A DNA stretch of 64,000 nucleotides from Prevotella pectinovora (GTDB lineage: Bacteria > Bacteroidota > Bacteroidia > Bacteroidales > Bacteroidaceae), in the NCBI RefSeq assembly GCF_000834015.1, contig NZ_JXQI01000039.1, positions 1 to 64,000 on the forward strand, read 5' to 3'. Shown piece after piece: positions 1 to 9,051 of the stretch. A program made the position numbers and the translations under genes. Positions within the stretch are counted from its first letter, which is position 1; every line of letters begins with the position of its first letter. The notes beneath the pieces were generated by a model. It made no database searches. It saw only the letters and a program-made list of their open reading frames with translations, and was not told where the DNA came from.

Positions 1-111
1 GGTGTCTTTATTCCTGTTTACTAAATGTAAAATGCGGTGTATGTCGCTGATATATAGTATATTGAATGAATGGAATAATGCCGCTTCATAATAATATCTG
101 TAATGCCATCC

Positions 112-143
112 TTTGGATGCTTGCTGAATATATTGTATCTTTG
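112..143 (+). promoter_or_regulatory. Bacteroidetes-type promoter for the gene at 248
   Basis: TTTG at 112-115, a 20 bp spacer and TATCTTTG at 136-143 match the -33/-7 consensus of the Bacteroidetes housekeeping sigma factor. Transcription would start near 150 and leave a leader of about 100 nt before the ATG at 248. Confidence 0.6.
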
Positions 144-247
144 CATAAGCAAAGCTTCACCTCAGCATAGCGTTCAATCAAGCTTGACGCTCTGCATTCG
201 GTTTGCATTATTTTTGCATATTAATCATTAACACAACATCAGATTTT

Positions 248-631
248 ATGAATAGAAATCTTTTATTATTGATAGTCTTGTTCCTGACATTTTCAAATGG
301 TGTCAGATCGCAGAATATTTCTCAAGTAGTTTCAGATTCAATTCTTTTGCATTGTAGCTATGTTGACCAGTCGCACTCTGCAAAACCAGTAAAACGTTCT
401 CCATCAAATAATGTTATTGTTGTATGTTATGAGAATGGAGTGTTGTCGATGCCTTATTGTCCTTGTTCGGGAATAATGACTTTAATGAATATGTCGACAG
501 GTGAAGTTGTCTTGTCTCAGAGTGTTGAATCAGGTGACGTCTGTCTTCAACTACCAATTTTGTATTGCGGTTGCTACAAATTGTCATATTATACGCAGGG
601 ATATTGTTATGAAGGGTATTGGGACGTTTAG
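248..631 (+). CDS. Small secreted protein, DUF3244-like
   Basis: Encodes 127 residues from the ATG at 248. An earlier in-frame start at 203 would put extra residues in front of an otherwise clean signal peptide (MNRNLLLLIVLFLTFSNGVRSQ). The remainder is a small all-beta-looking domain with the pattern of DUF3244: a central segment on turning a signal into a residue (GIMTLMNMSTGEVVLSQSV), then a C-terminal GCYKLSYYTQGYCYEGYW strand pair. The protein is unusually cysteine-rich for a periplasmic Bacteroidetes protein. No function is known for the family. Before the repeat element at 643-825 arrived, the next gene would have started only about 10 bp after this stop codon, so the two were probably one transcription unit. 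Confidence 0.6.
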   Translation: MNRNLLLLIVLFLTFSNGVRSQNISQVVSDSILLHCSYVDQSHSAKPVKRSPSNNVIVVCYENGVLSMPYCPCSGIMTLMNMSTGEVVLSQSVESGDVCLQLPILYCGCYKLSYYTQGYCYEGYWDV

Positions 632-642
632 TAATGCTTTAT

Positions 643-825
643 CCCAAAACGGTCATCAGACCGTTTATAAAATTATTTAATGACTGCTTGCAGCCTTTTG
701 TTTTTTATAAGGCGTCTTTTGTCTGTTTTTAATTCGCAATAGCTCGCTATTACTCATTAAAAGCCAAACAAAATCCACTCTTCTAAAAAAGCAAAATACA
801 AGCAAGCCCTAATGACCGATTTGGG
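643..825 (+). repeat. Full-length MITE-like element, copy A
   Basis: A 183 bp element that starts CCCAAAACGGTCAT and ends with the inverted form ATGACCGATTTGGG. It is flanked by the 5 bp direct repeat TTTAT (638-642 and 826-830). The same sequence recurs at 31771-31953, 41235-41417 and 55648-55831. It has no ORF of note. The right-hand copy of the TTTAT duplication contains the first two bases of the ATG start codon of the following gene, so the insertion replaced that gene's upstream region. Confidence 0.8.
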
Positions 826-828
826 TTT

Positions 829-2556
829 ATGAAGAAATTATCTTATTTTATTTTTGCGTTACTTTTGTTGTCTTGTTCTTTTTCCGATAAACCTTTTGTT
901 CTGAAGAAGGCTGAGGCATTGGTAGATAGTTTGCCCGATGCCGCCTTGAAGATTCTTGAAGAGAATAAATCTGCAGCGGATGGTTTTCCCACAAGATACA
1001 GGATGGATTATCTGCTTCTTTATGCTATGGCTATGAATAAGTCATACGTGTCTATGGATACGGTTGGCTTTATGCCCCAAGTAATTCGGTATTATGAGGA
1101 TCATGGCAGTACAGGAGATTTGGTTAAGGCAAATTATATGATGGGATGTGTCTTTCGGGATAAGGGAGACTCTCCAATGGCTTTGCGCTATTTTCTGAAT
1201 GCCACCAGATTGTCGGATGTCAATAACTCAGATTGTGACGTTAACGAACTTGCTGCCATCTATGGTCAGATAGGGTATGTATTTTATAATCAACGTATTC
1301 TCACCAAGGCTATTGAGGCATGGCATAAATGTCAAAAGTATGCCCTATTGGCGGGGGATACCATCAGGGCTATACAGAGCATTGAGTATTGTGGGTATTC
1401 TTATCGTGGACTGAATAAATTGGATAGTGCTATTTCCATAGCTAAGAGAGTATATGCTTCTTATAAAAGAATCGGCGATAATGAAAGGGCGGCTTCGTCT
1501 TTGGGCTCGCTTATCCTTTATTGTCTTGACACAGATAGTCTTGACGCAGCGAAGAAATATATGGATGATTATATCATGCATTCTGGATACTTTGACAAAG
1601 AAGGGAATTTGCAGCCAGGGCATGAGTCTTTCTATTATTATTTGGCTGATTATTATGAACGCTTGGACAGGTTAGACTCAGCAGAATATTTTTATCGCCG
1701 GTTATTATGCAATGCCACAAATTATAACAGTTCAGAAAATGGAAGCCGTGGATTGATGCGTATTTATTCTCGTAAGGGTGAAGCGGATTCTGTGATGAAA
1801 TATTCAAATATGTTTGTCGATTCAAACGATTCTTCCAGTTTTCACCGATCGGCAGCAGAAGTCAGCAAGATGCAAGCCTTATATGATTATTCAGAAAACA
1901 AGGCTTTGGCAATAAGGGAGTCAAACAGGGCTGATAGATACCAATATCTGGTAATTGTCTTGCTGTTGTTTCTTCTGTTTTTTTCTTTGGGCATATATTT
2001 CTTCCTTACAAAGCTCAGAAAAAGAAAAATGAGGGCATTGCAGGAAATAAATGAGAGATATTCAGATACGTTATTGAAATATTATGATGCTATAGCCGAA
2101 AGAGATAAACTGAAAAGTGGCATAGAGAAACAGAAGAATAGTATGGAGGAGGAAATAATGTATTTGAAGAACAAACTTTCTTCGTTCTCAGACGAAACCG
2201 ACTGGGCGAAATGGGACTCCGAGCAGTCTTTGTTGTCTCATGAGGTCGTGATGAGAATTCATAAGCATGCTTCGAGGGGCAAGATGCCATCGGCAAGCGA
2301 GTTGAACAGTCTTATAGAAGTGGTAAAGCAATCGCTTCCTGGCTTTTATGAGTTCTTGAGCAACCCCAAATACGCAGTGTCTGATAATGAGATGCTGGTT
2401 TGCATCTTTACACGCCTTCATTTTATACCATCAGAGATTGCTACATTGCTTAACTTGACAAAGCAGAGAATTTCAAATATGAGGTCTGGATTGAACAAGA
2501 AATTGTTCAAAACAAAAGGTACGAAATCTTTCACAGCGAATATATACCGATTGTGA
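829..2556 (+). CDS. TPR-containing membrane-anchored regulator with C-terminal HTH
   Basis: Encodes 575 residues. The N-terminus is a lipoprotein-type signal (LLLLSC, Cys near residue 16). Residues about 25-345 are helical TPR-like repeats (for example AAIYGQIGYVFYNQ and ESFYYYLADYYERLDRLDSAEYFY). A single transmembrane helix lies near residues 373-394, followed by a coiled-coil stretch to about residue 450. The C-terminus (MLVCIFTRLHFIPSEIATLL...ISNMRSGLNKKLF) has the spacing of a LuxR-like helix-turn-helix. This layout (periplasmic TPR, one membrane helix, cytoplasmic DNA-binding domain) is common in Bacteroidetes and suggests signal-dependent transcription control, but no ligand or target can be read here. 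The ATG abuts a repeat element, and no ribosome-binding site is apparent in the new upstream sequence. Confidence 0.75.
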   Translation: MKKLSYFIFALLLLSCSFSDKPFVLKKAEALVDSLPDAALKILEENKSAADGFPTRYRMDYLLLYAMAMNKSYVSMDTVGFMPQVIRYYEDHGSTGDLVKANYMMGCVFRDKGDSPMALRYFLNATRLSDVNNSDCDVNELAAIYGQIGYVFYNQRILTKAIEAWHKCQKYALLAGDTIRAIQSIEYCGYSYRGLNKLDSAISIAKRVYASYKRIGDNERAASSLGSLILYCLDTDSLDAAKKYMDDYIMHSGYFDKEGNLQPGHESFYYYLADYYERLDRLDSAEYFYRRLLCNATNYNSSENGSRGLMRIYSRKGEADSVMKYSNMFVDSNDSSSFHRSAAEVSKMQALYDYSENKALAIRESNRADRYQYLVIVLLLFLLFFSLGIYFFLTKLRKRKMRALQEINERYSDTLLKYYDAIAERDKLKSGIEKQKNSMEEEIMYLKNKLSSFSDETDWAKWDSEQSLLSHEVVMRIHKHASRGKMPSASELNSLIEVVKQSLPGFYEFLSNPKYAVSDNEMLVCIFTRLHFIPSEIATLLNLTKQRISNMRSGLNKKLFKTKGTKSFTANIYRL

Positions 2557-2681
2557 TGAGTTGTGTACTATGTTTATAATTTTGTCTAATTGCTAGATAT
2601 AATGTGGCTTAGGATTGTTCTTATTGATGTGGTGTTTACTTTGTTTACTCGCTTCTTGTCATAAGTGATTTATAATATGCG

Positions 2682-2689
2682 TATCTTTG
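2682..2689 (+). promoter_or_regulatory. -7 box upstream of the 2784 micro-ORF
   Basis: TATCTTTG matches the TAnnTTTG consensus about 100 bp upstream of the ATG at 2784. No good -33 element at the expected spacing was found. Confidence 0.4.
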
Positions 2690-2783
2690 CCTTCGTCAAA
2701 TGTATTTGTTTAGACCATACTAATAAAAAGGAGCAGAATCCGAAAAGCTTCAAGAGTAGGATAGTTTTTTAATTCTTATAGAA

Positions 2784-3008
2784 ATGAAGGAAATATGATT
2801 AAGTGCGATTTTCGCACTATTGGTTTGTTGCTCTGTCTCAGCACATCCAATCAAGGTGACTTTATCTAATGGACAAGTTGTTATTTTGGAGTCAGATGAT
2901 TATGAGACGATGGAGGATCTAATGGCTGCTATAAAAGCAATGGAGCGAAAAATTTCCTCCTCTACTGATTCGTCAAATCCTCCAACTACAGCTCCTAAGA
3001 ACCCTTGA
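2784..3008 (+). pseudogene. Small secreted protein with in-frame TGA at codon 5
   Basis: Reading from the ATG at 2784 gives MKEI, a TGA stop (2796-2798), then LSAIFALLVCCSVSAHPIKV and on to a stop at 3006-3008. The part after the TGA completes a typical signal peptide with an SAH cleavage region, followed by about 50 residues of mature protein ending in a Ser/Thr/Pro-rich tail. A TGG-to-TGA change is the simplest explanation. The alternative is initiation at the TTG at 2820, but that would lose half of the signal peptide. The mature part (VTLSNGQVVILESDDYETME) is not recognised. A promoter-like box precedes the ORF, which supports a once-functional gene. Confidence 0.45.
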
Positions 3009-3101
3009 TATATGTATATAATAATGGTGGTGACTCTAATTGTATTTTTGAGTCGCCACTATTTCTAATTATTGTCTTTATATGTCAAATTGATACTTTC
3101 T

Positions 3102-3134
3102 TTTGTTCCATTTCATAAATTTTCCCTATTTTTG
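3102..3134 (+). promoter_or_regulatory. Promoter for the GLPGLI/barrel operon
   Basis: TTTG at 3102-3105, a 21 bp spacer and TATTTTTG at 3127-3134 fit the Bacteroidetes promoter consensus. The ATG of the first gene follows at 3181. Confidence 0.6.
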
Positions 3135-3180
3135 CAATAATCTTATATTCCCAATCAGAGAAAAATTAGAACTGACAGAT

Positions 3181-4038
3181 ATGCAAATCAAGAAGATAAC
3201 GGCTTTATTCATGATGCTGGCAGCAGTGGCGAGTACGGCATTCTCGCAGTCTGTGCATGGCGGCACATTGCCACCGCTGAAACCGGTGGAGAAAACGGTG
3301 TATGACACGGCATACGTGAAGGTGTATTATGAATTCTCATACAGACCAGACTCACTCAGCAAGGGGAGGAAGGACGGTCAGACGATACTGCTCGTGGGCG
3401 ACAAGGCACAGAGCTTCGTCGACTATTTTGACGACAGGACAGATTTCATCAACGACTCGCTCGCCGCTGCCAAACGCCCACCGATGGAAGCCTTCACGAT
3501 GAATATGGGAATGATGAAAAGAATGGCATACACATATCCATTGGTGATAGACCGCAGTCGCAATGTGGCAATCATACAAGTGGACAACGTGAACACATAC
3601 CAGTACACCCAACCAGTTCCGGAAATCAGTTGGCAGACCGTAGAAGGCGACACCACAATATGCGATGTGGCATGCAGGAAAGCCGTGTGCAGTTTCGGCG
3701 GTAGAGACTGGACGGCATGGTATGCCCCTACGTTTGATTTGCGTACAGGACCATACCTCTTCGGAGGATTGCCAGGGTTGATATTCAGTATCTGCGACAC
3801 AAAAGACAACTACCGCTTCACGCTGAATGGACTGGAAAACCTCGGCAAGGGAGTGCCCGTATATCTCAAGTCGAGCAACAAGATCCTGCATACTACGCGT
3901 GACAAAGTGCGCAAGGCAGTGGAAAACGAACAGGCAGACATATACAAAGCTTTCCAGTTGCAGAACCCGGGTGCGGTGTTCACTCCGCAGGCAGGTGACA
4001 CCGGCAGACGCCCCTATAACCCTATAGAACTCGAATAG
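3181..4038 (+). CDS. GLPGLI family secreted protein
   Basis: Encodes 285 residues from the ATG at 3181 (MQIKKITALFMMLAAVASTAFSQ signal peptide); an upstream in-frame start at 3103 overlaps the promoter and is rejected. The family signature GGLPGLIFSICD lies about residue 195. Two earlier pairs of features typical of the family, TWYAP-like (WTAWYAPTFDL) and cysteine pairs (CDVACRKAVC), are present. Family members are exported proteins of unknown function that often precede an outer-membrane barrel protein. Here the stop codon TAG at 4036-4038 is directly followed by the ATG of such a barrel, so the two are almost certainly translated from one mRNA. Confidence 0.85.
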   Translation: MQIKKITALFMMLAAVASTAFSQSVHGGTLPPLKPVEKTVYDTAYVKVYYEFSYRPDSLSKGRKDGQTILLVGDKAQSFVDYFDDRTDFINDSLAAAKRPPMEAFTMNMGMMKRMAYTYPLVIDRSRNVAIIQVDNVNTYQYTQPVPEISWQTVEGDTTICDVACRKAVCSFGGRDWTAWYAPTFDLRTGPYLFGGLPGLIFSICDTKDNYRFTLNGLENLGKGVPVYLKSSNKILHTTRDKVRKAVENEQADIYKAFQLQNPGAVFTPQAGDTGRRPYNPIELE

Positions 4039-6381
4039 ATGAAAAGAATACCCACTCTGCTGTGTGCTTCACTCTGTGTAATCATCGCTGAAGCCCAGAA
4101 TGAAGGAGACGGAATACGCCGTACGACGAAACTGCCGGAAGTCACCGTCAGGCTGAAACCTGTGGAGCAGGTTGGCGACACAATTAAATACAACGTGTCT
4201 GCCTTTCAGGGCAAGGACGACCATTATCTGGAGGATGTGCTGAAAAAGATGCCCGGGATACAGGTGTCGCCAAACGGTACGATACTCTATAAGGGCGAAA
4301 CAATAAACCAGTTTAATATAGAAGGACAGAACCTCCTCGGCAACAGATACAGTCAGGCAACGCGCAACCTCCCCGTAGAGGCGATATCACAGGTGCAGGT
4401 GATGGAGAACGACCAGCCCATCCGTGCACTGAAGTCTACGGTTCCGTCAGACAGGGCAACGCTCAACATCAAACTGAAAAGCGGCTACAAGATGCGCCCC
4501 TTTGGAGAACTGGAAGGTGGAGTGGGATATGGCGAGGATGCCACATGGAACAACCACCTGTCGGTGATAAACATCGCCGCCAAGAACCAGCTGCTCCTCA
4601 CGGCAAAGATGAACAACACAGGCGAAGACCTCAGTGGCAATGCCGTATCAAACAATATCAATGTGAGCGACCTGGAAGGCTACGTGGCATTGCCGCGCAA
4701 CAGCGTGAACGCTATGGAAACCATCTTCTCGCCGATACCGCAGCAGCGCTATCTCAAAAACAGAGCGTATTCCGTCGGATTCAACCACATGCATAGGGTG
4801 GGGCGGTATGGCGGACTGCGCACTAACATCGACCTCTATTCCACTGCCGACAACCTTGCCGACAGTACCTATTATCTCTATGGCGGAGCACATACCGCCA
4901 CTCTCTCGCAGAGCAACCGCATAAAGGTGGGCGAGAAGACCATCGCCCCAAAGTTCAGATACGAACTGAACGCCCCCAAAGTGTATCTCCTCGACCAGCT
5001 GTCGGCATCCCTCTCTTATCATACGGGTCAGAACGACATCTATAGCAACGGCAGACAGGTGGGGCAGCAGGTGACACGCCATCCGTCATACGTCCAAAAC
5101 AAGTTGGCGATGACGATAAGTTCCGGTCTGCATACCTACAACATCGGTTCCACGCTCTTCTACTTCCGCCGAAGCGAGACGTTGGCGGCGACTGATGCCG
5201 GGGGAGTCTATGACATCCGTGAGCGCATCGGTTTCAACCGCTTCAAGACAGCCAACAGTATTTCCACGTCATTCCCCCTGTTCGGCAATATCCTCGACCT
5301 GAGATACGAATTTTCATATCTCTCAGACAGGGTGAGGATAGACGCTGCCGACGACAACGACAACAGCAGTCTGCTCAACACCATTGCCCCTTCATACACC
5401 ATGCGCTATTCCAAGGACATACTGGTGCTGGATTGTCCCATAAACCATTATGCCGCAAAGATACCATGGCGGTCAGGTGGAAGACATGTCAACCGGACAT
5501 ACCTCTCGCCATCCGTGCGCTGGAACCACAATTTCTCACCCCAATGGCGACTCACCATCGCCGGGGCAATGCTCCAAGGCGCTGACGACGATGTCATAAC
5601 GCCGCAGGCCTACCGCTCCGACTACCGAACTCTCACCGCTACCCCAGACCGCATGGGGTGGGCACGGTCGTCGAATGCGTCGCTGAAGATAAACTATGGC
5701 GATTTCGTGAATATGTTCACATGGAACCTCCTTGCCACAATGTCGTGGCGCCATTCCGACTGGCGTTTTGCCTATGATATCAGCAACGACCTCACCAAGT
5801 TGACTCCTCTGTGGCAGTCTGCCACCACACGCTATCTCATGGCGCAGACACGGGTGGAGAAGACTTTCACACAGGTACATGTCGCCATACAAGGCACCGT
5901 GAGCTACAGTCGCAATGAGTTGCCGGTGGTACAGAACGGACTGCAGCAGCGTGTGGTGTCGAATGTCGCCACGTCGTGTCTGTTGGTAAGATGGTATGAC
6001 TTGTCGTGGCTGCAGGTCACCAACGAGTCAACCTTCAACCTCTCCTGGCAAGACCGTTATGCTAACAGCAACAGTCAGACGCTGAAAAGCCTTTTCAACG
6101 ATTTCAGTCTTGTGCTTTCGCCCCTCAGCCGTCTCTCTCTTACTGTGTCATGCGATTACTCTTTGTTGGAGACATCCAAGGGTGAGTATAACTCCATCCT
6201 GTTTGCCGATGCCAAGCTGCTCTATACTCCATCCAAGAGATGGGAACTGGGTCTGCGTATCGACAATGCCCTGAACCGCAAGCAATATGTAGACGCTTCC
6301 TTCACCGGTTTCAACTACCGTTATTTCTCACTTCCTTTGCGGGGCAGAGAAGCAATGGTCACGGTGAAGTACAAGTTTTAG
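4039..6381 (+). CDS. TonB-dependent-receptor-like outer membrane beta-barrel protein
   Basis: Encodes 780 residues with a signal peptide ending near AEA/Q (residue about 19). Residues about 30-150 resemble a TonB receptor plug (LEDVLKKMPGIQVSPNGTI, then INQFNIEGQNLL and the ISQVQVMENDQP segment). No CarboxypepD-like beta domain is obvious before it. The remainder alternates amphipathic strands and ends in an aromatic residue (VTVKYKF), the usual outer-membrane barrel signature. Zero-base spacing to the GLPGLI gene indicates co-translation and probably joint function at the outer membrane. No substrate can be inferred, and no SusD-like partner is nearby. Confidence 0.8.
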   Translation: MKRIPTLLCASLCVIIAEAQNEGDGIRRTTKLPEVTVRLKPVEQVGDTIKYNVSAFQGKDDHYLEDVLKKMPGIQVSPNGTILYKGETINQFNIEGQNLLGNRYSQATRNLPVEAISQVQVMENDQPIRALKSTVPSDRATLNIKLKSGYKMRPFGELEGGVGYGEDATWNNHLSVINIAAKNQLLLTAKMNNTGEDLSGNAVSNNINVSDLEGYVALPRNSVNAMETIFSPIPQQRYLKNRAYSVGFNHMHRVGRYGGLRTNIDLYSTADNLADSTYYLYGGAHTATLSQSNRIKVGEKTIAPKFRYELNAPKVYLLDQLSASLSYHTGQNDIYSNGRQVGQQVTRHPSYVQNKLAMTISSGLHTYNIGSTLFYFRRSETLAATDAGGVYDIRERIGFNRFKTANSISTSFPLFGNILDLRYEFSYLSDRVRIDAADDNDNSSLLNTIAPSYTMRYSKDILVLDCPINHYAAKIPWRSGGRHVNRTYLSPSVRWNHNFSPQWRLTIAGAMLQGADDDVITPQAYRSDYRTLTATPDRMGWARSSNASLKINYGDFVNMFTWNLLATMSWRHSDWRFAYDISNDLTKLTPLWQSATTRYLMAQTRVEKTFTQVHVAIQGTVSYSRNELPVVQNGLQQRVVSNVATSCLLVRWYDLSWLQVTNESTFNLSWQDRYANSNSQTLKSLFNDFSLVLSPLSRLSLTVSCDYSLLETSKGEYNSILFADAKLLYTPSKRWELGLRIDNALNRKQYVDASFTGFNYRYFSLPLRGREAMVTVKYKF

Positions 6382-6390
6382 AATAGATGG

Positions 6391-6704
6391 TTGTGGGATT
6401 CAACCCCACGACCTTCAGGACTTTTTCTTTCCAGATATCAGCTATTGATGGTGATAATGGCTATTGATGGAATAATGATTATTGATGGGATAATGTCTAT
6501 TGATGAATAATGTTGAAATTGCTTGTCGCATATATATAAACAAGTGACTCCGGTGGGATTCAAACCCACGACCTTCAGAACTTTTTCTTTCCAGATATCA
6601 GCTATTGATGGTGATAATGGCTATTGATGGAATAATGATTATTGATGGGATAATGTCTATTGATGAATAATGTTGAAATTGTTTGTCGCATATATATAAA
6701 CAAG
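6391..6704. repeat. 160 bp tandem repeat carrying tRNA-Arg 3' halves
   Basis: The block beginning with the T-arm sequence GTGGGATTCAA recurs at 6391, 6551 and 6711, an exact 160 bp period. The first two units contain only the 3' half of the tRNA (acceptor strand, T arm, variable loop and part of the anticodon arm) and then switch to a spacer; the third is the intact tRNA at 6705-6778. Each spacer itself holds four degenerate copies of a 17-18 bp unit of the form CTATTGATGGnATAATG. Confidence 0.8.
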
Positions 6705-6778
6705 TGACTCCGGTGGGATTCAAACCCACGACCTTCAGAACCGGAATCTGACGCTCTATTCAGCTAAGCTACGGAGCC
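6705..6778 (-). tRNA. tRNA-Arg (anticodon CCG)
   Basis: On the minus strand the acceptor GGCTCCG pairs with CGGAGTC, followed by an unpaired A. The anticodon stem TCAGA/TCTGA encloses the loop TTCCGGT, so the anticodon is CCG. The T arm GTGGG-TTTGAAT-CCCAC is intact. The CCA end is not encoded. Two truncated copies of the 3' half lie immediately downstream of the gene. Confidence 0.9.
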
Positions 6779-7160
6779 ATAAAATAATAGTCACAATATA
6801 TATATATATGCACTGACACTCAATTTCAGGCTGCAAAGATAATGTATTTTTTTGATATGAAGAAATGATTGGCCGATAGTTTTAACCCAAATTGGTTATC
6901 AGGGCTGCTTGACACATGCGATGAGGTGATGACAACAACTGCTCCCAGCCAGTGTGTTCCCTCGCTGCAAAAGTAGAGAAAACGGCAGCAGGCAGGATGA
7001 ATGTTGTTAATATACACCTTGACGAGTAGTATCTCGACTATTTGTAAACTTGATTTTACATTGTTGAATAACGTTCCCCTCCAAGGTCGATAAATTGTAT
7101 TAAAATGCAGTTGGAAAGCAGTTTTTTCGTTCAGAATTTAGTTTATTCCCAAAAAACGAT

Positions 7161-7168
7161 TACATTTG
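7161..7168 (+). promoter_or_regulatory. -7 box for the decarboxylase-like gene
   Basis: TACATTTG matches TAnnTTTG. TTTA at 7137-7140 is a weak -33 candidate 20 bp upstream. The coding start is at 7276. Confidence 0.45.
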
Positions 7169-7275
7169 CAAAATAAAAACACACGCAACAGACTCAGTTC
7201 GGTGGGACATGAATAGTAGTTGTGATTTTGAATGTCCGCTAAGAATAGCCTGTTACGCTTTAAATCGAAGACGAA

Positions 7276-9051
7276 ATGAAAAAGAAAATCCAGTTCAGTC
7301 TCGTATACCGAGACATGTGGCAATCTTCTGGCAAGTTCCAGCCGCGCAAAGATCAGTTGGAGCGCATCGCTCCTGTGATAATCAAGATGGGATGCTTCTC
7401 TCGTGTGGAGACCAACGGAGGAGCTTTTGAACAAGTCAACCTTCTCGCCGGCGAAAATCCTAATGCGGCAGTAAGAGCATTCTGTAAGCCATTCAATGAG
7501 GTGGGTATAAAGACTCACATGCTCGACCGCGGTCTTAACGCTCTGCGTATGTATCCGGTGCCTGACGATGTGAGAGCACTTCAATATAAGGTAAAGCACG
7601 CCCAGGGCGTTGACATCACCCGTATCTTCTGCGGACTCAACGACGTGAGAAACATCATCCCGAGCATCAAGTGGGCTCTTGAGGCAGGAATGACACCACA
7701 GGCCACACTCTGTATCACCACTTCGCCTGTACACACCGTGGAATATTATTCGGCAATCGCCGACAAGCTCATCGCGGCAGGCGCCACCGAAATCTGTCTC
7801 AAGGATATGGCTGGTATCGGTCAGCCGGCATTGCTCGGAAAGCTCACCAAGTCTATCAAGGACAAACATCCTGAAATCATCATACAGTATCACGGCCACT
7901 CTGGTCCTGGTCTCTCTATGGCATCAATCCTCGAAGTCTGCAACAACGGTTGCGACGTTATCGATACAGCCATCGAGCCATTGTCTTGGGGTAAGGTTCA
8001 TCCAGACATCATCTCAGTGCAGAGCATGTTGAAGAACGAGGGCTTCGACGTTCCGGAAATCGACATGAACGCATATATGGAGGCACGCCGTCTCACACAG
8101 GAGTTTATCGACGACTGGTTGGGATGCTTCATCAACCCAGGCAACAAGATCATGAGCTCACTGCTCCTCGGCTGCGGTCTGCCAGGCGGTATGATGGGAA
8201 GTATGATGGCCGACCTCGCAGGTATCCATCGCTCCATCAACTCTATCCTCCGCTCTAAGGGCAAGGAGGAATATTCTACCGACGAGATGCTCGTGAAGCT
8301 CTTCGACGAGGTGGCATACGTATGGCCACGTGTCGGCTTCCCGCCACTCGTAACCCCATTCTCACAGTATGTCAAGAACATCGCCCTGATGAACCTGCTC
8401 ACCATGGCACAGGGCAAGGGCCGCTTCGTGATGATGGACGACGCCATGTGGGGTATGATCCTCGGCAAGAGCGGTACGCTCCCTGGCAAACTCGACGACG
8501 AGATTGTGGCTCTGGCAAAGAAGAACGGCAAGGAATTCACCGATGCAGATCCTCACACTCTCATTCCTAATGCTCTCGATGGCTTCAGAAAAGAGATGGA
8601 CGAGAACGGATGGGAATATGGTCAGGACGACGAAGAGCTCTTCGAGTTGGCTATGCACCCAGAGCAGTATCGCGACTTCAAGAACGGTATGGCAAAGAAG
8701 CGTTTCCTCGCCGACCTTCAGAAGGCAAGAGACGCCAAGCTCGGAAGCAACCTCACACCAGAGAAGATTGCAGAGTTCAAGCATGCCAAGGCAGACGCCG
8801 TTGTCTCTCCGGTTAAGGGACAGGTGTTCTTCGAGTTCCAGGGCTCAAGCGAGTGCACACCATGCATCGAGCCGTTCATCGGCCAGCACTATGATGAGGG
8901 ACAGACCTTCTGCTATGTGCAGGCACCATGGGGACAGTTCGTTGAAGTTCCTGCTTGTCTCGGTGGCAAACTCGTGGAGATTGCCACACGCCAGGGCGGC
9001 AAGGTGAACCGCGGCGACGTGATAGGATATATAGAGCGCGACCATGATTGA
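7276..9051 (+). CDS. Oxaloacetate decarboxylase alpha / pyruvate carboxylase B-like carboxyltransferase
   Basis: Encodes 591 residues. The N-terminal half is an HMG-lyase-like TIM barrel with family motifs: DMWQSSGKF (metal/substrate entry), GATEICLKDMAG and YHGHSGPGL (the HxH metal ligands). A PYC/OADA helical domain follows (about residues 290-500). The C-terminus (about 515-591) has the shape of a biotinyl barrel (SPVKGQVFFEFQG ... GGKLVEIATRQGGKVNRGDVI), but the place of the conserved EAMKM lysine motif reads VQAPWGQF, so there is no biotin-acceptor lysine. In related enzymes this protein moves CO2 between biotin and pyruvate/oxaloacetate. Here it may need a separate carrier, or the domain may be purely structural. 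It overlaps the next gene by 8 bp. Confidence 0.8.
   Translation: MKKKIQFSLVYRDMWQSSGKFQPRKDQLERIAPVIIKMGCFSRVETNGGAFEQVNLLAGENPNAAVRAFCKPFNEVGIKTHMLDRGLNALRMYPVPDDVRALQYKVKHAQGVDITRIFCGLNDVRNIIPSIKWALEAGMTPQATLCITTSPVHTVEYYSAIADKLIAAGATEICLKDMAGIGQPALLGKLTKSIKDKHPEIIIQYHGHSGPGLSMASILEVCNNGCDVIDTAIEPLSWGKVHPDIISVQSMLKNEGFDVPEIDMNAYMEARRLTQEFIDDWLGCFINPGNKIMSSLLLGCGLPGGMMGSMMADLAGIHRSINSILRSKGKEEYSTDEMLVKLFDEVAYVWPRVGFPPLVTPFSQYVKNIALMNLLTMAQGKGRFVMMDDAMWGMILGKSGTLPGKLDDEIVALAKKNGKEFTDADPHTLIPNALDGFRKEMDENGWEYGQDDEELFELAMHPEQYRDFKNGMAKKRFLADLQKARDAKLGSNLTPEKIAEFKHAKADAVVSPVKGQVFFEFQGSSECTPCIEPFIGQHYDEGQTFCYVQAPWGQFVEVPACLGGKLVEIATRQGGKVNRGDVIGYIERDHD

Noticed and set aside
7138..7899. Minus-strand open frame opposite the carboxyltransferase
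   Set aside because: It is an antisense shadow of a strongly recognisable plus-strand gene; no motif or promoter supports it.
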